Under the pieces are notes generated by a model. That model made no database searches. It worked only from the letters and a program-made list of their open reading frames with translations, and was not told the DNA's origin. Below are positions 27,045 to 35,039 of a DNA stretch of 64,000 bases, in pieces. Position numbers and translations under genes: made by a program. The DNA is from Xanthomonas sp. SI (GTDB lineage: Bacteria; Pseudomonadota; Gammaproteobacteria; Xanthomonadales; Xanthomonadaceae). Location: NCBI RefSeq assembly GCF_014236855.1, contig NZ_CP051261.1, positions 2,418,001 to 2,482,000 of the forward strand. Direction: 5' to 3'. Within the stretch, counting starts at the first letter, position 1; each line of letters opens with the position of its first letter.

Positions 27045-30020
27045 ATGAAACATTCCATTCAATCGACGTGCCGGCCGCAACGCAGCGTACTTGCCTGCGC
27101 ACTGGCCGGCTGTTTGCTGCTTGCCGCCGCGCCGGTGCTCGCGCAGAGTACCGCCGCCACCATTCGCGGCCAGGTGACGGCCGATTCGGCCGCTGCCGGC
27201 AGCGCGAAAGTGACCGCGACCAACCTGGCGACCGGCTTCAGCCGCAGCGTCCAGACCACCGCGTCCGGCAGTTATTCGGTCGCTGGCTTGCCGCCGGGCA
27301 CCTACCGGGTCGACGTGCAGGCGGGCGACAGCACCAGCAGCCAGACCATCACCGTGCAGGTCGGCCAGGCGGCGACGCTGAATCTCGCCGCCGGTGGCGC
27401 CGGCACTGCCGCTGGCGGCGGCGCCACCACCCTGGACACGGTGCAGGTCACCGCGCCGCTGGCGGTGGAAACCAAGACCTCCGAGGTGGCCACCTACGTC
27501 ACCACGCGCCAGATCGAGGCCTTGCCGCAGAGCTCGCGCAACTTCCTGGCCTTCGCCGACACCGTGCCCGGCATGGTGTTCGAGACCAGCCCCAGCGACG
27601 GCTCGACCAAGCTGCAGTCCGGCGCGCAGAGCGCGAACAACATCAACGTGTTCATCGACGGCGTCGGCCAGAAGAACTACGTGTTGGCCGGCGGCATCAC
27701 CGGGCAGGACTCCAGCCGCGGCAATCCGTTCCCGCAGCTGGCGATCGGCGAGTACAAGGTCATCACCTCCAACTACAAGGCCGAGTACGACCAGCTCAGC
27801 AGCGCGGCGGTGTCGGCGGTGACCAAGTCCGGTGGCAACGATTTCCACGGCAGCTTCTTCTGGGACTACAGCAATTCCGATTGGCGCGCGGCGCGCGAGT
27901 CGGAGAAGGAGCAGGGCAGCAAGGACCGCTCCAAGGACGAGCAGTACGGCTTCTCGTTCGGCGGCCCGATCGTCAAGGACGTGGCGCATTTCTTCGTGAC
28001 CTACGAGGGCAAGGACTACTCCGCGCCGCAGGACGTGTATCCGGGCCAGGGCTATACCGTGGCCGAACTGCCCGCGTCGGTGCAGTCGGCGGTGCGCAAC
28101 AGCACCGTGCCGTTCCACGAGGACCTGTACTTCGGCAAGATCGACTGGGCGATCGACGACAACAACCTGCTCGAATTGACCGCCAAGCGCCGCGAGGAAA
28201 CCGGCCTGGGCAACATCGGCGCGCAGAACACCGAGTCCTATGCCACCGACAACCAGGTGGACGAAACCCGGGTGGACCTGCGCTGGCAGCTGACCATGGG
28301 CGACTGGCTCAACGATGCGCACCTGACCTACGAGAAGGCGTTCTGGTCGCTGGAGCCGAAGAACTTCGGCGACGGCTATGTGCTGACCGACGGCGCCGGC
28401 AACACCGGCAACGTGATCCTGGCCACCGGCGCCGGTTCCGGCGGCTACCAGCACAAGGGCCAGACCGGCCACTCGTTCCAGGACGACCTGACCTTCTCCG
28501 GCTGGGAAGGCCACACCCTCAAGATGGGCGTGAAGTACAAGCAGGTCGAACTGACCACGCTCGAGCAGCAGCCGTACAACCCGCAGTACTACTACGACAT
28601 CAACGACAGCACCACGGTGCCGTACTACATCAGCTTCGCCTCCGGCCTCACCGGTACCAGCCAGGGCGCGCTGACCTCCAAGAACAAGCAGTTCGGCCTC
28701 TATTTCCAGGACGACTGGGAGGTCAACGACCGGCTGACCCTGAACCTGGGCCTGCGCTGGGACTACGAAAAGACCCCGAGCTACCTGAACTACGTGACCG
28801 ATCCGGACGTGGTGGCGGCCATCTACGGCCAGGATCCGAACGCGCCGACCGGACAGAGCTACGCGCAGACGCTGGCGCTGGGCGGGATCGACATCTCCAA
28901 CTACATCAGCGACGGCAGCAACCGGCATGCGTTCAAGGATGCCTGGCAGCCGCGCCTGGGCTTCTCCTACGACCTGACCGGCGACCAGAAGCACGTGCTG
29001 TTCGGCGGCGCCGGGCGCTCCTACGACCGCAACCTGTTCGACTACCTGGCGCTGGAGCAGACCAAGGCCACCTACGGCAGCTACGGCTATTCGGTCAACA
29101 CCGCCGCGCATCCGTGCACGGTCGGCGTCAACAATTGCCTGGAGTGGGACGACGCGCTGCTGCAGCAGTCCACGCTCGATGGGCTGGTGGCGAACAACTC
29201 GGCGGCCGGCCGCGAGGTCGATCTGCTGGCCAACAATCTGAAGGTGCCGTATTCGGACCAGTTCAGCCTCGGCATCCGCGACACGTTCCAGATGCTGGGC
29301 TACGACTGGAACAGTTCGGTGACCCTGCAGCGCATCGTGTCCAAGGATGGGTTGGTGTTCCTGCTCGGCAATCGCCTGCCCGACGGCAGCTTCTTCGAGC
29401 AAGGCACCATTTCCGGTTCGCCGTGGAGCAATGGCGTACCGGGCTACGGTTCGCTGATCCTGGGCATGAACGGCCTGGAGACGCGCAACAACTCGCTGCT
29501 GCTGAGCCTGGAGAAGCCGTACACCTCCGAATCGCCGTGGAGCGTGAACTTCGCCTACACCTACAGCAACGCCAAGGAGAACCGCCAGTTCGGCGAGCAC
29601 TATGCGCTGGACTACCCGACGCTCGCCGGCTACGGCTGGTTCACCTCCGGCGGCGTCGCGCGGCACCGCCTGGTGGTCAGCGGCGTCGCCGACGGTCCCT
29701 GGGACACCACGTTCTCCGGCAAGCTGACCCTGTCCACGCCGGAGTACTACTACACAACCTATTGCCCGTCGGACGGGCAGTGCCGCATCCGCCAGTTCCA
29801 TCCCGACACCACGCTGGGCATCAAGCAGCTGGACCTGGCGGCGCAGAAGGTGTGGGACACCGGTTCCAACGTCAAGTTGAAGATGCGCCTGGATGTGCTG
29901 AACGTCTTCAACTGGAAGAACTACGACTCCTACAGCGTCGATTGGGACAGCGGCACCTATACCGGCTACGACCAGTACGCGACCCGGACCGCCAAGCTGT
30001 CGCTGGGCCTGGATTGGTAA
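27045..30020 (+). CDS. TonB-dependent receptor, Oar-like (copy 2)
   Basis: A 991-residue paralogue of the preceding receptor with the same architecture: signal peptide (cleavage near VLAQ), regulatory-like beta domain, TonB-box-like LDTVQVTAP, plug and barrel ending SLGLDW. Long identical blocks remain (for example GEYKVITSNYKAE and DAWQPRLGFSYDL), while extracellular loop regions differ, so the two may bind different oligomers. GGGAGGG precedes the ATG. It is not obviously co-transcribed with the next gene, because a hairpin and an operator-like site intervene. Confidence 0.93.
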   Translation: MKHSIQSTCRPQRSVLACALAGCLLLAAAPVLAQSTAATIRGQVTADSAAAGSAKVTATNLATGFSRSVQTTASGSYSVAGLPPGTYRVDVQAGDSTSSQTITVQVGQAATLNLAAGGAGTAAGGGATTLDTVQVTAPLAVETKTSEVATYVTTRQIEALPQSSRNFLAFADTVPGMVFETSPSDGSTKLQSGAQSANNINVFIDGVGQKNYVLAGGITGQDSSRGNPFPQLAIGEYKVITSNYKAEYDQLSSAAVSAVTKSGGNDFHGSFFWDYSNSDWRAARESEKEQGSKDRSKDEQYGFSFGGPIVKDVAHFFVTYEGKDYSAPQDVYPGQGYTVAELPASVQSAVRNSTVPFHEDLYFGKIDWAIDDNNLLELTAKRREETGLGNIGAQNTESYATDNQVDETRVDLRWQLTMGDWLNDAHLTYEKAFWSLEPKNFGDGYVLTDGAGNTGNVILATGAGSGGYQHKGQTGHSFQDDLTFSGWEGHTLKMGVKYKQVELTTLEQQPYNPQYYYDINDSTTVPYYISFASGLTGTSQGALTSKNKQFGLYFQDDWEVNDRLTLNLGLRWDYEKTPSYLNYVTDPDVVAAIYGQDPNAPTGQSYAQTLALGGIDISNYISDGSNRHAFKDAWQPRLGFSYDLTGDQKHVLFGGAGRSYDRNLFDYLALEQTKATYGSYGYSVNTAAHPCTVGVNNCLEWDDALLQQSTLDGLVANNSAAGREVDLLANNLKVPYSDQFSLGIRDTFQMLGYDWNSSVTLQRIVSKDGLVFLLGNRLPDGSFFEQGTISGSPWSNGVPGYGSLILGMNGLETRNNSLLLSLEKPYTSESPWSVNFAYTYSNAKENRQFGEHYALDYPTLAGYGWFTSGGVARHRLVVSGVADGPWDTTFSGKLTLSTPEYYYTTYCPSDGQCRIRQFHPDTTLGIKQLDLAAQKVWDTGSNVKLKMRLDVLNVFNWKNYDSYSVDWDSGTYTGYDQYATRTAKLSLGLDW

Positions 30021-30029
30021 AGGCTTTGC

Positions 30030-30064
30030 CGCGGCCACCCCGGAACGTTTAGGGTGGTCGCGGC
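30030..30064 (+). terminator. Hairpin after the second receptor gene
   Basis: CCGCGGCCACCC (30030-30041) pairs with GGGTGGTCGCGG (30053-30064) with one G-T pair and an 11-nt loop. It sits 10 nt after the receptor stop and just ahead of the promoter of the next operon. No U-tract follows. Confidence 0.55.
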
Positions 30065-30078
30065 GAGGCGGGAAGTAG

Positions 30079-30110
30079 GATAATTTCGCACATGCATGTA
30101 AACGATTTCA
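30079..30110 (+). promoter_or_regulatory. Promoter and LacI-type operator of GH144-ABC operon
   Basis: A -10-like GATAAT is at 30079-30084. The palindromic site TGTAAACGATTTCA is at 30097-30110, just downstream of where transcription would start and 16 nt before the start codon at 30127. That position suits repression. The site fits TGWAANCGNTTWCA, shared with the lacI and ATPase/zwf regions. No good -35 hexamer is evident. Confidence 0.6.
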
Positions 30111-30126
30111 CAGGGGTGTCGAAGGC

Positions 30127-31749
30127 ATGAAACTGGGCAGCGTCGCACGCTCACCATTGGTCCTGCTGCTGGCGGCGGTCGCGCTGCTGGCATCCTGCAA
30201 GAAAACCGAGGAGCCCTCCGTAGCGGAAAAGAAGCCGGTAAAAGTGATCCTGATCGAAGCGGAACTGCCCCCCAAGCTGGTCAAGCCCGAATTGCCGCCG
30301 CTGTTCGACGACATCGAACGACGCACCTTCCAGTTCTTCTGGGACACCACCAACGAGCAGAATGGCCTGGCGGTCGACCGCTATCCGTCGCGCCCGTTCG
30401 CCAGCATCGCCTCGATCGGGTTTGCGCTCACCGTCTATCCGATCGGCTACGAGAACGGCTGGATCAGCCGCGAGCAGGCGGTGCAACGCACCCTGACCAC
30501 GCTGCGCTTCCTGCGCGATGTGCCGGTCGGTCCGCAGCGCACCGGCCGCGCCGGCTACAAGGGTTTCTACTACCACTTCCTGGACATGCAGAAAGGCCTG
30601 CGCTACGACCAGTGGGTGGAACTGTCGAGCGTGGACACCGCGCTGCTGATGATGGGCGTGCTGTTCGCGCAGTCCTACTACGAAGGCGACAGCGCCGACG
30701 AGAAGGAGATCCGCCAGATCGCCGACACGCTGTATCGCCGCGTGGACTGGAAGTGGATGCAGCAGCGCACGCCGCTGATCACGATGGGCTGGTACCCCGA
30801 GCGCGGTTTCATCCAGCACGACTGGATGGGCTACAACGAAGGCATGATGGTCTACCTGCTGGCGCTGGGCTCGCCGACCCATCCGGTGGAACCGGATGCC
30901 TGGCTGGAGTGGACCCGCACCTACAACAAGGACTGGGGCGTGTACTACGGCCAGGAATACCTGGCGTTCGGGCCGCTGTTCGCGCACCAGTACAACCACG
31001 TCTGGATCGATTTCCGCGACATCCAGGACCAATACATGCGCGAGCACGGCATCGACTACTTCCTCAACAGCCGCCGCGCCACGCTCGCGCAGCGCGAGTA
31101 CGCCATCGACAACCCGATGAAGTGGAAGGAGTACGGCGAGAACGTGTGGGGCCTGACCGCCAGCGACGGCCCGCAGAACACCACCCAGGACTACCGCGGC
31201 GAACAGCGCCAGTTCTTCCACTACCGCACCCGCGGCGCCGGCTTGTTCGAAGCCTTCGACGACGGCACCATCGCGCCGACCGCGGCGGTGTCCTCGATCG
31301 TGTTCGCGCCGGAAGTGGTGATCCCGGCCACCCAGGAAATGCACAAGCGCTTCGGCGACTACATCTATTCCAGCTACGGTTTCCTGGATTCGTTCAATCC
31401 CAGCTTCAACTACGATATCCCGCTCAAGACCGGGCGCATGCTGCCCAACCGCGGCTGGGTCGCCGGCGACTACATCGGCATCGACCAGGGCGCGATCGTC
31501 ACCATGATCGCCAACTACCGCAACGAATTCGTCTGGAACGTGATGAAGAAGAACAAGTACCTGCGCACCGGCCTGGAACGCGCCGGCTTCAGCGGCGGCT
31601 GGCTGACCCCGGAGGGCGAGACCCAGCCGTTGCCGAAGAAGGACGAGCAGGCCGCCACGGCCCGCGCGCTGGGTATCGCCGAGTCGCGTGCCGCGTCCGC
31701 CGAAGCGCAGCCCAATCCCGCGCAACGCCAACAGCAGAATTCGCAATGA
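30127..31749 (+). CDS. GH144-like glycoside hydrolase lipoprotein
   Basis: A 540-residue protein with a lipoprotein signal (LLASC, Cys24) and the glucoamylase-like (alpha/alpha)6 domain classed as Pfam Glycoamylase and CAZy GH144. Characteristic segments are RRTFQFFWDTTNEQNGL (about 66-82), SIASIGFALT, YHFLD, ELSSVDTALLMMG, WMGYNEGMMVYLLALGSP and YGFLDSFNP. Characterised GH144 enzymes are endo-beta-1,2-glucanases; others in the family are uncharacterised. Lipidation places it in the outer or inner membrane facing the periplasm. The stop overlaps the next gene (ATGA), tying it to the sugar transporter. Confidence 0.85.
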   Translation: MKLGSVARSPLVLLLAAVALLASCKKTEEPSVAEKKPVKVILIEAELPPKLVKPELPPLFDDIERRTFQFFWDTTNEQNGLAVDRYPSRPFASIASIGFALTVYPIGYENGWISREQAVQRTLTTLRFLRDVPVGPQRTGRAGYKGFYYHFLDMQKGLRYDQWVELSSVDTALLMMGVLFAQSYYEGDSADEKEIRQIADTLYRRVDWKWMQQRTPLITMGWYPERGFIQHDWMGYNEGMMVYLLALGSPTHPVEPDAWLEWTRTYNKDWGVYYGQEYLAFGPLFAHQYNHVWIDFRDIQDQYMREHGIDYFLNSRRATLAQREYAIDNPMKWKEYGENVWGLTASDGPQNTTQDYRGEQRQFFHYRTRGAGLFEAFDDGTIAPTAAVSSIVFAPEVVIPATQEMHKRFGDYIYSSYGFLDSFNPSFNYDIPLKTGRMLPNRGWVAGDYIGIDQGAIVTMIANYRNEFVWNVMKKNKYLRTGLERAGFSGGWLTPEGETQPLPKKDEQAATARALGIAESRAASAEAQPNPAQRQQQNSQ

Positions 31750-33056
31750 GCGCATTGCCGATTCGCCGGTGGTTGTCGCTGGGCCTGCTGGTGCTGGCCG
31801 TCTGCGGTTGCGCGCGCGCGCCGCAGGGCGAGGTGGTGCGGTTCTGGGCGATGGGCCGCGAGGCCGAGGTGGTGGCCGAGCTGATTCCCGAGTTCGAGAA
31901 GGAGAATCCCGGCATCCATGTGGACATCCAGAACATCCCGTGGACCGCCGCGCACGAGAAGCTGCTGACCGCGTTCGCCGCCGATGGGCTGCCGGACGTG
32001 TGCCAGCTCGGCAACACCTGGATCCCCGAGTTCGCCGCGCTGGATACGCTGCAGCCGCTGCAGCCCTACGTGGATAAATCCAAGGTGGTCGATCCGAAGG
32101 ACTACTTCGCCGGCATCTGGGACACCAGCGTCATCGACGGGCAGCTGTACGGCGTGCCGTGGTACGTGGACACGCGCCTGCTGTTCTATCGCAAGGACAT
32201 GCTGAGGGACGCGGGCGTGGACAAGCTGCCGCAGACCTGGGCCGAGTGGGAGCAGGCCATGGCCGCGGTGAAGAAGCACGTGGGGCCGAAGCGCTACGCG
32301 ATCCTGATGCCGATCAACGAATTCGAGCAGCAACTGTCGCTGGGCCTGCAGCTGGACGATCCGCTGCTGCGCGACCACAACAACTACGGCAATTTCCGCA
32401 GCCCCGGTTTCCGCAAGGCGCTCGGCTTTTACGCCAACATGTTCGAACAGGGCTGGGCGCCGAAGATGTCCGAGACCCAGATCTCCAACGTGTGGGACGA
32501 ATTCTTCAACGGCTTCTACGCCTTCTACATTTCCGGGCCGTGGAATATCCGCGAGTTCCGCAAACTGGAGCCGGCGGCGCTGAAAGGGCAGTGGGGCACA
32601 ATGCCGCTGCCGGGTCCGAGCGGCCCAGGCGCCGGTATCGCCGGCGGCACCAGCCTGGTGATCTTCCGCAAGTCGCAGCAGAAGGACGCGGCGTGGAAGC
32701 TGATCGAGTTCCTGTCGCGGCCGCAGATCCAGGCGCGTTTCCATGCGCTGATCGGCGACATGCCGCCGCGGCGCAGTACCTGGGAGTATCCGTCGCTGGC
32801 CAACGATCCGCTGGCGCACGCGTTCCGCGACCAGTTGGAACGGGTCAAGCCGGCGCCGAAGGTGCTGGAGTGGGAGCGCATCGTGCAGGAAATGCGGCTG
32901 GTCACCGAGCGTGTGGTGCGCGGCGGCGAAAGCCAGGAGAAGGCGGTGCAGGACCTGGACAAGCGCGTGGACGAAATCCTGGAGAAGCGGCGCTGGATCT
33001 ACCAGCAGCAGCATCCGCAGGCAGCGGCCGCGCCGGCTGCGGGAGCGGCGCCATGA
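31746..33056 (+). CDS. Sugar ABC transporter substrate-binding lipoprotein
   Basis: A 436-residue family 1 extracellular solute-binding protein with a lipoprotein signal (LAVCGC, Cys20 or Cys22). Conserved features are VVRFWAMGREAEVV, DVCQLGNTWIPEFAALD, YGVPWYVDTRLLFYRKD and GGTSLVIFRKS. It delivers an oligosaccharide to the two permeases encoded next. It overlaps the hydrolase gene upstream and the permease gene downstream with ATGA junctions. Confidence 0.92.
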   Translation: MSALPIRRWLSLGLLVLAVCGCARAPQGEVVRFWAMGREAEVVAELIPEFEKENPGIHVDIQNIPWTAAHEKLLTAFAADGLPDVCQLGNTWIPEFAALDTLQPLQPYVDKSKVVDPKDYFAGIWDTSVIDGQLYGVPWYVDTRLLFYRKDMLRDAGVDKLPQTWAEWEQAMAAVKKHVGPKRYAILMPINEFEQQLSLGLQLDDPLLRDHNNYGNFRSPGFRKALGFYANMFEQGWAPKMSETQISNVWDEFFNGFYAFYISGPWNIREFRKLEPAALKGQWGTMPLPGPSGPGAGIAGGTSLVIFRKSQQKDAAWKLIEFLSRPQIQARFHALIGDMPPRRSTWEYPSLANDPLAHAFRDQLERVKPAPKVLEWERIVQEMRLVTERVVRGGESQEKAVQDLDKRVDEILEKRRWIYQQQHPQAAAAPAAGAAP

Positions 33057-33934
33057 AGCGCGGTTCCCTGGCCGGCTGGCTGTTCGCCGGGCCGGCGCTG
33101 ATCGTGATCGGCGTGTTCTTCGGCCTGCCGGTGCTGTCGGCGCTGGCGCTGAGCGTCACCGACTTCGATCTGTACTCGCTGGCCGACAGCAACCACCTGC
33201 GCTTCGTCGGCTTCGGCAACTACATCGAGTTGCTGCAGACGCAGATGTTCTGGAAGTCGCTGTGGAACACCACCTACTTCGTCATCGTCGGCGTGCCGCT
33301 GTCGATCGGCGCCTCGCTGGGCGCGGCGCTGCTGCTCAACGCGCCGGTGGCGCGGTTCAAGCCGCTGTTCCGCACCGCGTTGTTCGCGCCGGTGGTGACC
33401 ACGCTGGTGGCGGTGGCGGTGATCTGGCGCTACCTGTTCCATACCAGCTACGGCCTGGTCAACTACGGCCTGAGCCATCTGGGCATCGGCCCGATCGACT
33501 GGCTCGGCGACCCGCACTGGGCGATGCCGACGATCATGCTGTTCGCGGTGTGGAAGAACTTCGGCTACAACATGGTGATCTTCCTCGCCGGCCTGCAGGG
33601 CATCCCGCAGGACCTGTACGAGGCCGCGCGCATCGACGGCGCGTCCAAGTGGCGGCAGTTCCTGCACATCACCCTGCCGATGCTGGGGCCGGTGTTGCTG
33701 GTGGTCGGGGTGATCACCGTGTCCGGCTATTTCCAGCTGTTCGCCGAACCCTACGTGATGACCCGCGGCGACCCGCTGCAAAGCACGGTCAGCGTGCTGT
33801 ACTTCATGTTCGAGGAAGGCTTCAAGTGGTGGAACCTCGGCCGCGCGTCGGCGGTGGCGTTCCTGCTGTTCCTGATCATCCTGGGAGTGACCTCCGTGAT
33901 GCTGCGCTTCGGCCGCAAGAAGGACCTGGTATGA
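33053..33934 (+). CDS. Sugar ABC transporter permease (MalF-like)
   Basis: A 293-residue six-span inner-membrane permease of the CUT1 family. The cytoplasmic EAA loop, which contacts the ATPase, reads EAARIDGASKWRQFLHI, with TLPML following. It is translationally coupled on both sides. No ATPase is encoded in this operon; the likely partner is the MalK/UgpC-type protein at 44726-45817. Confidence 0.93.
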   Translation: MKRGSLAGWLFAGPALIVIGVFFGLPVLSALALSVTDFDLYSLADSNHLRFVGFGNYIELLQTQMFWKSLWNTTYFVIVGVPLSIGASLGAALLLNAPVARFKPLFRTALFAPVVTTLVAVAVIWRYLFHTSYGLVNYGLSHLGIGPIDWLGDPHWAMPTIMLFAVWKNFGYNMVIFLAGLQGIPQDLYEAARIDGASKWRQFLHITLPMLGPVLLVVGVITVSGYFQLFAEPYVMTRGDPLQSTVSVLYFMFEEGFKWWNLGRASAVAFLLFLIILGVTSVMLRFGRKKDLV

Positions 33935-34767
33935 GCCGCGAAATCGGCGCGTCGCGCTGGAACACGCTGCTGGTCAATGGCGGGCTGCTGGTGCTGGCGC
34001 TGGTCAGCCTGGCGCCGCTGCTGTGGATGGTGTCGGTGTCGTTCATGCCGGCGGGGCAGGCGAGCCGCTTCCCGCCACCGATGCTGCCCACCGGCCCGAC
34101 CCTGGCCAACTACGGCGAGCTGTTTTCGCGGACCGGCATGGCGCGCAACTTCGCCAACAGCCTGCTGGTGTCGTGCGCGATCACCTTCGGCTCGCTGCTG
34201 ATCAACACCATGGCCGGCTACGCCTTCGCCAAGCTGCGCTTCGTCGGCAAGGAGCGGATCTTCCAGGTGCTGCTGGCGGCGCTGGTGATCCCGGCGCAGG
34301 TGGCGATGCTGCCGCTGTTCCTGCTGATGAAGCAGCTGCACCTGGTCAACAACTTCGGCGGGGTGGTGGTGCCGGCGCTGGCGACGGTGTTCGGCATCTT
34401 CCTGGTGCGCCAGTACGCGCGCTCGATCCCGGACGAACTGCTGGAGGCCGCGCGCATCGACGGCGCCGGCGAACTGCGCATCTTCTTCCAGATCGTGCTG
34501 CCGATGCTCAAGCCGGTGCTGGTGACGCTGACCATCTTCACCTTCATGGCCGCGTGGAACGACTTCATGTGGCCGCTGATCGTGCTGACCGACCAGGAGC
34601 ACTACACCTTGCCGGTGGCGCTGGCGGCGCTGTCGCGCGAGCACATCATGGACGTGGAAATGATGATGGCCGGCGCGGTGGTGACGGTGATCCCGGTGCT
34701 GGCGCTGTTCCTGGCGCTGCAGCGCTACTACATCCAGGGCTTGCTGCTGGGTAGCGTCAAAGGGTGA
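33931..34767 (+). CDS. Sugar ABC transporter permease (MalG-like)
   Basis: A 278-residue CUT1 permease with six hydrophobic segments and the EAA loop EAARIDGAGELRIFFQIVLP. It pairs with the preceding permease. It starts inside that gene's stop codon. Two hairpins follow its stop (34768-34804 and 34809-34830), before the large glycosidase gene. Confidence 0.93.
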   Translation: MSREIGASRWNTLLVNGGLLVLALVSLAPLLWMVSVSFMPAGQASRFPPPMLPTGPTLANYGELFSRTGMARNFANSLLVSCAITFGSLLINTMAGYAFAKLRFVGKERIFQVLLAALVIPAQVAMLPLFLLMKQLHLVNNFGGVVVPALATVFGIFLVRQYARSIPDELLEAARIDGAGELRIFFQIVLPMLKPVLVTLTIFTFMAAWNDFMWPLIVLTDQEHYTLPVALAALSREHIMDVEMMMAGAVVTVIPVLALFLALQRYYIQGLLLGSVKG

Positions 34768-34830
34768 GGGAACGCGCTTGCGAGCCGCTGGCTCGCGCGT
34801 TCCCGAACGCCCGGCCATGGATGGCCGGGC
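34768..34830 (+). terminator. Two consecutive hairpins after the transporter operon
   Basis: The first hairpin starts at the first base after the permease stop: GGGAACGC...GCGAGCC pairs with GGCTCGC GCGTTCCC (34768-34804). The second is a perfect 10-bp pair, GCCCGGCCAT/ATGGCCGGGC (34809-34830). Neither has a U-tract. They may end or protect the transporter transcript, and leave the downstream glycosidase gene partly uncoupled. Confidence 0.45.
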
Positions 34831-34943
34831 AGACGTATCCGGAGCCGGTATGCTTCGCCATGGACGGCATGGGGGAATGCACGAGCGTGGGAACGCGCTT
34901 GCGTCGCTCGGCGCTGAACTGCCGGCCATGCTGAGGATGTAGC

Positions 34944-35007
34944 TGCAGGAGGGGCTTCAGCCCCGACGCCCTACCGGTCACGCGTCGGGGCCGAAGCCCC
35001 TCCTGCA
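34944..35007. repeat. REP-like inverted repeat (GGGGCTTCAGCCCC variant)
   Basis: TGCAGGAGGGGCTTCAGCCC (from 34944) and its near-complement GGGGCCGAAGCCCCTCCTGC (34987-35006) face each other around a short spacer. This is a variant of the GTAGGAGCGGCTTCAGCC family found at 5751 and 53434. It lies 33 nt before the start of the large glycosidase gene. Confidence 0.75.
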
Positions 35008-35039
35008 AACAAGCCAACGACACAACGGGAACGAGGTTC

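Noticed and set aside
23666..30038. Open frames of more than 1,100 codons on the minus strand opposite both receptor genes
   Set aside because: They mirror the codon structure of the receptors. Such antisense frames arise from the GC-rich third-position bias, and their predicted proteins are Gln/Arg/Val/Ala-rich with no domain.
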